From: Thermoguttaceae bacterium
GTDB taxonomy: Bacteria > Planctomycetota > Planctomycetia > Pirellulales > Thermoguttaceae
Assembly (NCBI GenBank): GCA_017454585.1
Contig: JAFTCU010000183.1
Location: forward strand, 1-8,004
Length of the DNA stretch: 8,004 nucleotides
Reading direction: 5' to 3'
The notes beneath the pieces were generated by a model, which made no database searches, was not told the origin of the DNA, and was given only the letters and a program-made list of their open reading frames with translations. Below are positions 1 to 6,491 of this stretch, one piece after another (position 1 is the first letter of the stretch; every line of letters begins with the position of its first letter). The translations under genes were made by a program, and so were the position numbers.

Positions 1-46
1 AATACTTGAACATTTTTTTGATGTACCGTGTAGAAAGGAGTTAAAA

Positions 47-250
47 ATGCCGAAACTTAAAACTCACAAAGGAACGAAAAAACGTTTCCGTCTTTCTGCC
101 AATGGTAAACCCATGCACCGCTCCGCTGGCACGAGCCACCTGGCGTCCCGCATGTCGCAGAAACGCAGCCGTCAACTTCGCGGCACCACCGAAATCGGTG
201 CTTCCGAAGTGAAACGTATCACCAAAGCCCTGAGCGGCGGCAGCTATTGA
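47..250 (+). CDS. rpmI: Large ribosomal subunit protein bL35
   Basis: The product is bL35, a small basic protein of the 50S subunit that contacts 23S rRNA. The 67-residue length is normal for the family. The opening MPKLKTHKGTKKRFRLSANG and the middle LRGTTEI.ASE are clear family signatures, and the protein is rich in Lys and Arg throughout. The start is set by a strong Shine-Dalgarno AAAGGAG at 34-40, six bases before the ATG. It sits directly before rplT, the usual infC-rpmI-rplT order, so infC is probably just outside the left edge. Bases 1-46 show no coding sequence I can assign. In other bacteria this operon is autoregulated by bL20. Confidence 0.97.
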   Translation: MPKLKTHKGTKKRFRLSANGKPMHRSAGTSHLASRMSQKRSRQLRGTTEIGASEVKRITKALSGGSY

Positions 251-398
251 TTCTGACCATTGCAGACCGGTTTGGCGCACAGTCAGACCAACTTTTCTGA
301 CGAATCGGGTGGGAGTAAACGCTCTGGAGGCTTAAAAGGCCAAAGGGGGACCTTAGGTTCGTTCAAGTGACAAAATTTTTTGAAAAAGGAACATTTCG
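251..398 (+). promoter_or_regulatory. Structured rpmI-rplT intergenic leader, possible bL20 autoregulatory site
   Basis: This 148-nt gap is long for two adjacent ribosomal protein genes. TCTGAC occurs at 252-257 and again at 296-301. GTCAGA at 282-287 can pair perfectly with either copy, giving two mutually exclusive hairpins. A third option pairs GGTTTG (269-274) with CAGACC (284-289), with one G-U pair. Further on there is a purine-rich stretch (325-360). The rplT Shine-Dalgarno AAAGGA lies at 385-390, eight bases before the ATG. bL20 is known to repress its own operon by binding mRNA structures that mimic its 23S rRNA site, so an RNA element here is plausible. I could not match it to a defined L20-leader consensus, and it may simply be a structured spacer. 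Confidence 0.35.
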
Positions 399-755
399 AT
401 GCGTACAACAAATGGCGCAGCTCGCGCAAAAGCAAAGAAACGCTTGCTGAAAAAAGCAAAGGGATTCCGCGGCGGTCGCGGTAATATGTCCCGTACCGTT
501 CAGGAAACCCTCATTCGCGGCGGCGTGTTTGCGTTCCGCGATCGCAAAGCTTACAAACGCAGTATGCGTTCGCTCTGGATCATCCGTATTAACGCTGCTT
601 GCCGTATGCTGGGCATCCGTTACAGTGAACTGATCGCTGGCTTGGCCAAGGCTGATATTATGCTCGACCGTAAAATGCTGGCAGAGATGGCCGTCAATGA
701 CGCCGCCGGTTTCGAGCAGGTTGTCAATCTGGCGAAAGCCGCTCTTGCGAAGTAA
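399..755 (+). CDS. rplT: Large ribosomal subunit protein bL20
   Basis: The product is bL20, an early-assembly protein of the 50S subunit that binds 23S rRNA and in several bacteria also represses its own mRNA. The 118-residue length is standard. Family signatures include the basic N-terminal extension ([18 protein letters not shown], residues 12-29), then [26 protein letters not shown] and the C-terminal domain [21 protein letters not shown] and FEQVV. The start has AAAGGA at 385-390 with eight-base spacing. It lies 148 nt after rpmI and is followed 29 nt later by an intrinsic terminator, so the operon ends here. In many bacteria pheS would come next; here it is about 3.6 kb away. Confidence 0.97.
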   Translation: MRTTNGAARAKAKKRLLKKAKGFRGGRGNMSRTVQETLIRGGVFAFRDRKAYKRSMRSLWIIRINAACRMLGIRYSELIAGLAKADIMLDRKMLAEMAVNDAAGFEQVVNLAKAALAK

Positions 756-784
756 TTTTCGCGGGGGGAAATAAATCCATTACG

Positions 785-823
785 AAGAATGAAGGCGGAA
801 ACGCTTTCATTCTTTCTTTTTTT
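785..823 (+). terminator. Rho-independent terminator of the rpmI-rplT operon
   Basis: A 13-bp stem (785-797 with 802-814) has only one G-U pair and is closed by a GAAA tetraloop at 798-801. It is followed by a U-rich run, with seven consecutive T at 817-823. It begins 29 nt after the rplT stop codon. This is a textbook intrinsic terminator on the plus strand. Its T-run ends at 823, right beside a possible GTG start at 826, which argues against that start for the next gene. Confidence 0.93.
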
Positions 824-852
824 ATGTGACAGAAAAATCGCCGAGGTTAATG

Positions 853-1404
853 ATGACGACGTTCAAAGAACACGGTTACAATCTGGAATTCCCCGCCGAG
901 TGGGAACTCGAATTTGACGAGGAAACGCTTCACGAACTGACGCTCCACTCGCCGAACGGCGCGTTTTGGGCACTGACCCGGCGCCCGGCTTTCGTTGAAC
1001 CGGACGCTTTGCTCAAGGAAGCGCTCAACGCTTTAAACAAAGAGTATAAGGACGTGGAAGTTTCTACCGCGTTTGAGGAATATTCCACACGTCGGCTGGA
1101 TGGTTTTAATCTCGATTTTTTCTACCTGGACCTCCCGTGCATGGCGATGATCCGCACGATCCGTTTCGGAACGTTCACGTACTTTCTTTACATTCAGACG
1201 ATGGATCAGAGTTCGGCGATGATGGACGAACTGAAAGAGATCACGCGCTACTGGGTCGAGAATCTGGAAATCATGGAATACGAAGCCGTGCCGTTCGCGG
1301 GTTTCTCGGTTACAGAGGGACCTGAGGAGGACGAGCATGGACACGATTGCGGCTGTGGGCATGAACACGGCCACGATTGCGACTGTGGCCATCATCAGGA
1401 TTAA
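853..1404 (+). CDS. Hypothetical protein with PsbP/DcrB-like pattern and His/Cys-rich metal-binding tail
   Basis: This is a cytoplasmic-looking acidic protein of 183 residues with no signal peptide or membrane segment. I prefer the ATG at 853, because GAGG at 843-846 sits six bases upstream. The frame also opens at ATG 850 and GTG 826 (192 residues), but the GTG abuts the rplT terminator and lacks a ribosome binding site. The N-terminal GYNLEFPAEWELEF, the middle of short beta-like strands and a final helix (MMDELKEITRYWVENLEI) resemble the PsbP/DcrB/DUF1795 fold; this is a weak, pattern-level match. The last 22 residues form a near-duplicate unit, HGHDCGCGH then HGHDCDCGHH, giving seven His and four Cys. 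Such tails bind Zn, Ni or Cu in proteins such as SlyD and HypB. Its function is unknown. Confidence 0.82.
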   Translation: MTTFKEHGYNLEFPAEWELEFDEETLHELTLHSPNGAFWALTRRPAFVEPDALLKEALNALNKEYKDVEVSTAFEEYSTRRLDGFNLDFFYLDLPCMAMIRTIRFGTFTYFLYIQTMDQSSAMMDELKEITRYWVENLEIMEYEAVPFAGFSVTEGPEEDEHGHDCGCGHEHGHDCDCGHHQD

Positions 1405-1478
1405 CCTGCTAACTGAGAAATGGCGAAAACGGGACTAACCCAAAGTTCACGTCCAGCCCACCGTAAACCCCAGCGATT

Positions 1479-1825
1479 ATAGGCCCCGCGGATCAGGCGG
1501 ATTAAGGCGGATTTAAAGAGATTTTAAAAGGAATTCTTAAAAACTCAAGCCCTTTCCCCAAGTGTGTGCGCAGCCTGGTTCAAACTTCAATTTAAACACG
1601 GATTTCCACCGATTAAAAGGATTTCCACGGATTTTTTAAAGGGATTTTCAAGTGTTTTTTTTAGTTTCGATCCCTTAAAACGAAATCCTTTTAATCCATT
1701 AAATCCGTGAAAATCCGTGTTTAAATAAAAGGTTTGAAATGTAACTGGTCTGGCGTTTGGAATGTGAGATTTTTTAAATCCAATCCGTTTAAATCCGCCC
1801 AATCCGCCTGATCCGCGGGGCCTAT
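1479..1825. repeat. Nested imperfect palindrome of ~10-bp-phased GGATT/AATCC units
   Basis: The outer arms are a perfect 25-bp inverted repeat, 1479-1503 against 1801-1825. Inner arms pair 1591-1605 with 1711-1725 (15 bp), 1611-1624 with 1683-1696 (14 bp), and the A/T- and G-rich block near 1633-1645 with 1670-1680, leaving a small centre at about 1650-1668. Within the left arms GGAT or GGATT recurs every 9-10 bp (1490, 1500, 1510; then 1600, 1619, 1629), and AATCC recurs likewise on the right (1684, 1693, 1702, 1712). There is no transposase or credible ORF inside. The flanks, 1405-1478 and 1826-1910, hold no gene I can see. It resembles dispersed intergenic repeats of the ATCCGTG type in large bacterial genomes. 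Whether it acts as DNA or RNA is unknown. Confidence 0.85.
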
Positions 1826-1910
1826 TGCGGTTCGGGGCTTTCCAGAGGGGCTGAGTATCGCGTACACGGAATTTGAAACGTTTTTTTTCCTGATCTGAAA
1901 AGGTTTTTTT

Positions 1911-4241
1911 ATGACTTTCCGTTCCTTGAGTCGTTTCTTTTTTGGGGCCGCGTGCCTGTTTTTTGTGTTTTTCGCGCAGCTTGCTCAGGGGGAAACCCTT
2001 GACCGTCTGTTTTTCGGGAATTTCGAGTCGGAAGCGGCTCACGGCTGGCACACGGACGCGAAAACCCAGGCATTTCCTGCAAATCGTTTTGGCAGAACGG
2101 CCCGGCAGATCCTTCCACCCGTTCCGGAAAACTGGACGACCGACGGCGTGTTCTTTACGCTGAAAATCCGGCCGGAAGGGATCAACTACCTCACCTTCTG
2201 CTTTCCCGGAAATACGGACTCGTCGAGTCTGCTGATCCTCTACGTCGGCGGGAAGCAAATCGGTTACCGGCATCTGGGCGACTACGACATTCTGCATCAC
2301 GGTGGCTCCTCCGCAGGCGGTGAAAGACCGTGCTACATCACCACGTGCCTGCCGGAATCGCTCACGCGCGGCCAGACCAGTCTCGAGCTGGAACTCAGAA
2401 TGACCGGGCGAATTTGGGGTTACGGCGTTAATTTTGAGCAGTTCCAGAAAGTCATCGAAACCCCTTCACCCCTCATTTTTGAGACAGCGACCCATACCGA
2501 GCCGACCTACGACGAAATGTTTCTGGAAAACACGCAAAACGTCGCGCCGGACATCGGGACGCTGCCGGTCCGCACGTCGCCGGGAACGGAAATTCTGGAG
2601 CAGATCCAGGCTCGTACGAATCAGGAACTCATCAAACTTCTGGAAAGAAGCCGGACGCGGCCGCTGACCCAGCAGGAGGCCGAACTTCTGGCAAAAGGGT
2701 GGAGTATGCCCGGCTCGCCGGTTTTTCACGATCCGGGAGTTTTGCCGGCCGTGGTCGAAGCAGCGGACGAATACTGCCGGCGCCAGCGGGAAACGGAATC
2801 CCTGGCGTGGTCGGACCTGCGTCAGTATAATTCGGACTGGTTCGGCACGGGCCCGCTTGCCGAGGCCATTTTTCGGATGGATTCGCAGGAATTGCAGCAT
2901 CGGCTTGATGAAACGCTTGAATTTTCAGACGGAACGGCCCCTTTCCGGCGCGAGGCGTGGAGCGCGCTTTTGGAAAAGGGTGTACGCTGGGAAACGGAGC
3001 ATCGGCGCCAGTTCACCAATCAGTGTATGATCATCGACTGGAATATTCAGCGTATGAACCGCGCCCTGCGGCTCATTGCGCCGTCGCGGGCTTTGCCGGA
3101 GGCGCAAGTTCGGCGGTACCTCTACGAATCGGTTGGCCTGAAACCGTGGCTTGGGCCGGAGACGCCGGATGGACCCGCCCGCCCGATGGGGGACGATTTT
3201 TACCAGACGACACCGCAGGGCCTGACGCGCGAATTGGGCTACGTCGGCTCTTACGGCGAGGTGATGGACTGGGGCGCGCTGATTTACCTCTCCACCTGCA
3301 AATTTGACGCAGACGGAGCGTTGGACCCCACCAGTGGCGACCCGGAAATTCGTGATCAGCTCGCGAAAATCGCGCACGCGCGCTCGTTTTTCCGTTACCC
3401 CGCGCCGGATGAGGAAGGCTTTCGGGCCATGCGCCTTGAGACCGGCATCGGGTGGCGCGACACGTCTCTGATCGGCCCCGTGATGTACGGAACGCGAAGT
3501 GGTAAAGAGGGCGCGGCAAGCTGGCTCCCGTGGGTCGTTCGCACTGAAGAAAGTATCGCGGCGTTCGGCCAGATGCTCGATGACGGGCAGTTTTTCCCCG
3601 TGCTGGCGGAACTCCTCAAGGACCGGTCGCTGCGCATGACGAACGCGCTGATGGACGTCCCGGCCCAGTACGCGTGGCTGACGGCGGAGCTGGAAAAACT
3701 CCGCAAAACCGCCCACAAGCTCCCGCGGCTCCCGATGAGTCCCGGCGAGCCGGACGTCACGTTCACCGACGAAACGGACGGCGTGGCGGTTCTGCGCCGT
3801 GGGGATGAAATTTTGTACGTCTCCCTCTACTGGCGCGCGAGGTTCGGCGTCAACGGCCTCTCCAAAGTGCATTACATTTCCCCGCGTTTCGAGCATTTCG
3901 CGACGATCCGCAATCAGACCCGATTCACGCCTATGGAGGGCGGTACGGCGTGGGAACGACCGAACTGGACCACGTTCGGTTTTCGGCCGGATTGGGGTGT
4001 GCATTACCCGGAACGTTTCGATTCAGTTCATGCGGGTGAGCGTCTTCCGGTCGCGAAAATGCCGGACTCCGTGCCCGATTTCCAGCTTGGGAAGGATAAT
4101 ATATTCGCGGGGCGGGGGGATTTCATGGAGATCCGGTACGGTGACTGGTTCGTCCGGATGGATCTGCACGGTCAGAAAACGAAATGCGGAAAAACGGGCG
4201 AGAAAAAGCTGGGGAAAGAGGCAAAAGCCGTTCTGCAATAA
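1911..4241 (+). CDS. Exported protein of uncharacterised family, possibly polysaccharide-lyase-like
   Basis: This is a 776-residue protein with a Sec-type signal peptide: basic RSLSR, a hydrophobic core at residues 9-25, and likely cleavage after AQG near residue 27. Cys15 lies inside the hydrophobic core and is not a convincing lipobox. The start has AAAAGG at 1898-1903, seven bases upstream. Residues 30-190 look like a beta-rich domain (INYLTFCFPG, GGKQIGYRHLGDYD, GRIWGYGVNFEQFQK). Residues 190-600 look helical, with NQCMIIDWNIQRMNRAL near 369 and GLTRELGYVGSYGEV near 437. From about 620 a second beta-rich part begins (DGVAVLRRGDEILYVSLYWR). Helical toroid plus beta domain is the plan of heparinase-II/III-like and related lyases, but I cannot assign a catalytic residue or substrate. 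The Lys-rich C-terminus (from about 755) looks short or diverged. Confidence 0.8.
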   Translation: MTFRSLSRFFFGAACLFFVFFAQLAQGETLDRLFFGNFESEAAHGWHTDAKTQAFPANRFGRTARQILPPVPENWTTDGVFFTLKIRPEGINYLTFCFPGNTDSSSLLILYVGGKQIGYRHLGDYDILHHGGSSAGGERPCYITTCLPESLTRGQTSLELELRMTGRIWGYGVNFEQFQKVIETPSPLIFETATHTEPTYDEMFLENTQNVAPDIGTLPVRTSPGTEILEQIQARTNQELIKLLERSRTRPLTQQEAELLAKGWSMPGSPVFHDPGVLPAVVEAADEYCRRQRETESLAWSDLRQYNSDWFGTGPLAEAIFRMDSQELQHRLDETLEFSDGTAPFRREAWSALLEKGVRWETEHRRQFTNQCMIIDWNIQRMNRALRLIAPSRALPEAQVRRYLYESVGLKPWLGPETPDGPARPMGDDFYQTTPQGLTRELGYVGSYGEVMDWGALIYLSTCKFDADGALDPTSGDPEIRDQLAKIAHARSFFRYPAPDEEGFRAMRLETGIGWRDTSLIGPVMYGTRSGKEGAASWLPWVVRTEESIAAFGQMLDDGQFFPVLAELLKDRSLRMTNALMDVPAQYAWLTAELEKLRKTAHKLPRLPMSPGEPDVTFTDETDGVAVLRRGDEILYVSLYWRARFGVNGLSKVHYISPRFEHFATIRNQTRFTPMEGGTAWERPNWTTFGFRPDWGVHYPERFDSVHAGERLPVAKMPDSVPDFQLGKDNIFAGRGDFMEIRYGDWFVRMDLHGQKTKCGKTGEKKLGKEAKAVLQ

Positions 4242-4267
4242 TTTCCTCTTTTTCCCGGTGGGGGGCC

Positions 4268-4295
4268 TTTCCTTTTTACGTTTTTGAGGTATAAT
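4268..4295 (+). promoter_or_regulatory. Candidate promoter of pheS
   Basis: A perfect TATAAT -10 hexamer lies at 4290-4295, 46 bases before the pheS ATG. The expected -35 region, near 4267-4273, is CT-rich and does not resemble TTGACA, and there is no TG extension, so the call rests on the -10 box and its position. It fits a pheS gene detached from the ribosomal operon and needing its own promoter. Between this box and the start codon, GGGAAG (4297-4302) could pair with TTTCCC (4312-4317), but I see no Phe-rich leader peptide and no T-box. Confidence 0.45.
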
Positions 4296-4341
4296 TGGGA
4301 AGATTTTATTCTTTCCCGTTTGCAATTCAGAGGATTAACCA

Positions 4342-5361
4342 ATGCAGGCACTTAAAGAACAGTTCACGGCAGACCTCGCCGCCGCCAAAACGGCTGACGC
4401 GATTGAGCAGGTACGAATCAAGTATCTCGGCAAGAAAGGGTCCATCACCAATTTGGCCAAAAACACGGACTTCCACTCCCTCTCCATCGAGGAAAAGAAG
4501 TCGTTTGGTTCCAAGCTGAACGAACTGAAAAACTTTGCGGAAGAAGCCATCGCCGCCGCGAAAGAGGCCGCCGCGAATGCCGCGCCCGTGAAGAAGTCCA
4601 CTGGGCTGGACCTCACGCTTCCGGGAACGGGCCGCACGCTTGGCTCCCTGCATCCGATCACGCTCATTCAGATGGAACTGGAATCGATTTTCCAGGGGAT
4701 GGGCTTCACGGTCGTTCCGTCGCCTGAATGTGAACTGGAATTTTATAATTTTGACGCGGTAAACATTCCGTCGGACCACCCGGCACGCGAAATGCAGGAC
4801 ACGTACTGGCTCAAAAATCAGATGCTTATGCGTACGCACACCTCGGCGAATCAGGTGCGCGCGATGCAGAAGCTGGGTGTTCCGCTTCGGGCGATTTTCC
4901 CCGGACGCTGCTTCCGTAATGAGGCGGTGGACCCGAGCCACGAGAATACTTTTTACCAGTGCGAAGGGCTGGTGGTCGATAAAGATATTTCCGTCGCGAA
5001 CCTGATCGCGGTCATGAAGACGCTTTTGAGCCAGATTTTCCATTACGAGGCGACGGTTCGTCTGCGCCAGGGTTTCTTCCCGTTCGTCGAGCCGGGGTTT
5101 GAACTGGATTTCCAGTGCCAGCTTTGCCGCGGCGAGGGGTGCTCCACGTGCCATGGAACGGGCTGGCTCGAACTGATCCCCTGCGGCCTGATCCATCCGC
5201 GCGTTCTGGAACACGCCGGTGTGGACCCGAACGAGTACAGCGGCTTCGCGTTCGGCGTTGGTTTGACCCGTTTGGCGATGATGAAATTCGGGATCCCGGA
5301 CATTCGTCTGCTCAACGCGGGTGATGTGCGTTTCAACACCCAATTCCCGACGTTTGTATGA
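4342..5361 (+). CDS. pheS: Phenylalanine--tRNA ligase alpha subunit
   Basis: The product is the catalytic alpha chain of the alpha2-beta2 phenylalanyl-tRNA synthetase, which activates phenylalanine with ATP and loads it on tRNA-Phe in the cytoplasm. The 339-residue length is normal. The N-terminal helical arm (residues 1-85) carries YLGKKGSI. The class II core starts at HPITLIQMELESIFQGMGF (motif 1), has FPGRCFRNEAVDPSHENTFYQ near 185-205 (motif 2), and ends with SGFAFGVGLTRLAMMKFGIPDIR from 300 (motif 3, with its Arg at 310). Cys259, 262, 267 and 270 form a CxxC-x4-CxxC knuckle before GTGWLE; this insert is usual in one subgroup of PheS. AGAGG at 4329-4333 supports the start. pheT, the beta chain, is not downstream, where a convergent gene lies instead. 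Confidence 0.97.
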   Translation: MQALKEQFTADLAAAKTADAIEQVRIKYLGKKGSITNLAKNTDFHSLSIEEKKSFGSKLNELKNFAEEAIAAAKEAAANAAPVKKSTGLDLTLPGTGRTLGSLHPITLIQMELESIFQGMGFTVVPSPECELEFYNFDAVNIPSDHPAREMQDTYWLKNQMLMRTHTSANQVRAMQKLGVPLRAIFPGRCFRNEAVDPSHENTFYQCEGLVVDKDISVANLIAVMKTLLSQIFHYEATVRLRQGFFPFVEPGFELDFQCQLCRGEGCSTCHGTGWLELIPCGLIHPRVLEHAGVDPNEYSGFAFGVGLTRLAMMKFGIPDIRLLNAGDVRFNTQFPTFV

Positions 5362-5371
5362 TCCAAAGAAA

Positions 5372-5424
5372 ACGCCAAATCCCTTTTTGGAATTTGGCGT
5401 GATCCTTTTGGAATTTGGCGTGAT
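5372..5424 (-). terminator. Terminator between convergent genes, with duplicated right arm
   Basis: ACGCCAAAT at 5372-5380 pairs with ATTTGGCGT at 5392-5400, a perfect 9-bp stem, with CCC/GG able to extend partly into the loop. Read on the minus strand, the stem is followed at once by TTTTCTTT, so it is a good intrinsic terminator for the gene at 5427-6491. On the plus strand it has no U-run and is a weaker stop for pheS. The segment 5382-5403 is repeated at 5404-5424 (about 21 bp, one base shorter), giving a second right arm at 5413-5421 that could pair with the same left arm. Confidence 0.75.
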
Positions 5425-5426
5425 GT

Positions 5427-6491
5427 TTATTCGCACAACTGGCGGAGCATTTCGATGACGAGCAGCACGTCTTCTTTGGAAATCTGCTGCCAACCATCCA
5501 GTTTATGATTCAGGATCGCCAGCTTGAACATTTCGGTTGCCTCATCCAGGTCGTGCGGCAGTTTGGGCAGGTTTTCAAACAGGCGCTGGGGTGTGACGGA
5601 ATCACGCATTTCGTTTTCGATTCCCGTCCGATCCGAAGTGATCGGAGCTTCAACGGCCGGTTTTACCGCGTTGGGAGAACGATCCGTGTCGGTGAAATCG
5701 TCGTTTCCCGACTTCTTTGGACGCTCACCGCTATCTTCATAGCCGGCATCCGGGTCGTCGCCAAACCCCTTGGTGAAGGAGTTCAAATCGCGTGCGGTGC
5801 TCGAAACGATACCATCAGCCTGAACCCTTCCGGCCTGTTCCGGGGTCGGGAAATTCGCCGAGCCAGTGACACCGGAAAGCTGGTTGGAATCAAGCCCTGC
5901 AATGACGTCCTCATCGAGTTCCGAGAGTACAACGTCCTCTTCGCGAGGTTTCAGTTCCGGGGGCGCGCCGATGGCGATCCAGCGTTGCCTGCGCATGATC
6001 GAGACGCTCCAGCGATTTTGGACGGCGCCTTCAAGCCAAATTTCCGCGTCCTCCCAGTCCAGGGCGGCCTGAAAGTGGCTCCAGTATAAACCATCGTACT
6101 GATCGAACGTTTTACCGAATCGTTCGTACACACGGCGCAGACGCCCAACGTGCTGGCTCGTGACGTTTCCCACGCGGCGGCTCCACGCTTCGTCCGAGTA
6201 CAGCTGATTCGGAACGCCCGCGGTGATCATGCTCTCGCGCCAGTCGTAAATGAGTTTCCCTTTTTCCCAGTTGGTTCGGCTGATGAGGCGGTTCCACTGC
6301 CCGACGAACTCACGCGAGGCTTCCTCGGCGAGAGCAACATCGTATTCCGGCTCTTCCTCGTGAACGAGCGGTTCCTTTTCCATCGAATCAACGTCCGAAA
6401 AATCATAAGGCCCGGGATCCTCCTCTTCCAGATCGAAAGGCGGAACATTTTCATCCCAGTCCGGATTTGTATTGGTTTCATTCCAAGTCAT
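5427..6491 (-). CDS. Conserved planctomycete-type hypothetical protein
   Basis: This is a 354-residue acidic, soluble protein. The start has AAGGAG (plus coordinates 6499-6504), six bases from the ATG. Residues 1-60 are very rich in Asp and Glu and look disordered. Residues 60-180 form the conserved core, all helical in appearance: REFVGQWNRLI, NWEKGKLIYDWRES, EAWSRRVG, QHVGRLRRVYERFG, GLYWSHFQAALDW and WLEGAVQNRWSVSIMRRQRW. I recall close relatives only from Planctomycetes. The SHF..AL...WSV..MRRQ pattern recalls helix-turn-helix-like segments of DUF1016 and ParB-like proteins, so nucleic-acid binding is possible but unproven. Residues 180-300 are a low-complexity linker, followed by a helical C-terminal piece (304-354). 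It converges with pheS and diverges from the permease. Confidence 0.85.
   Translation of the reverse strand: MTWNETNTNPDWDENVPPFDLEEEDPGPYDFSDVDSMEKEPLVHEEEPEYDVALAEEASREFVGQWNRLISRTNWEKGKLIYDWRESMITAGVPNQLYSDEAWSRRVGNVTSQHVGRLRRVYERFGKTFDQYDGLYWSHFQAALDWEDAEIWLEGAVQNRWSVSIMRRQRWIAIGAPPELKPREEDVVLSELDEDVIAGLDSNQLSGVTGSANFPTPEQAGRVQADGIVSSTARDLNSFTKGFGDDPDAGYEDSGERPKKSGNDDFTDTDRSPNAVKPAVEAPITSDRTGIENEMRDSVTPQRLFENLPKLPHDLDEATEMFKLAILNHKLDGWQQISKEDVLLVIEMLRQLCE

Noticed and set aside
1479..1825. CRISPR array
   Set aside because: The repeated units are only 5-10 bp with no spacers of constant length and are arranged as a palindrome, and no cas gene is present.
1911..1991. Lipoprotein signal on the exported protein
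   Set aside because: Cys15 follows Gly-Ala-Ala but sits inside the hydrophobic core with no Leu at -3, and a normal signal peptidase I site lies near residue 27.
1587..2300. Minus-strand ORF of 237 codons across the repeat and the start of the exported protein
   Set aside because: It is low in protein-like character (basic, many Lys/Arg/Phe repeats), is made partly from the palindromic repeat, and covers the other strand of a better gene.
2925..4004. Long minus-strand ORF (359 codons) opposite the exported protein
   Set aside because: It lies wholly within a plus-strand gene that has a signal peptide, a ribosome binding site and protein-like composition. The antisense product is Arg/Pro-rich with no recognisable family, as expected of a shadow frame in GC-rich DNA.
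4242..4341. Phe-codon leader peptide or T-box attenuator for pheS
   Set aside because: There is no short ORF rich in Phe codons and no recognisable T-box or specifier structure; the leader after TATAAT is only about 40 nt.
5116..5154. Cys-rich knuckle in PheS as a novel fusion or insertion
   Set aside because: CxxC-x4-CxxC before GTGWLE is a known variation in one subgroup of bacterial PheS.
4327..5493. Minus-strand ORF of 388 codons opposite pheS
   Set aside because: pheS on the plus strand is certain from its motifs, and the antisense product is Arg-rich and unrecognisable.
5505..6089. Plus-strand ORF of 194 codons inside the minus-strand hypothetical gene
   Set aside because: The minus-strand frame holds the conserved core and a strong ribosome binding site; this frame shows no family features.
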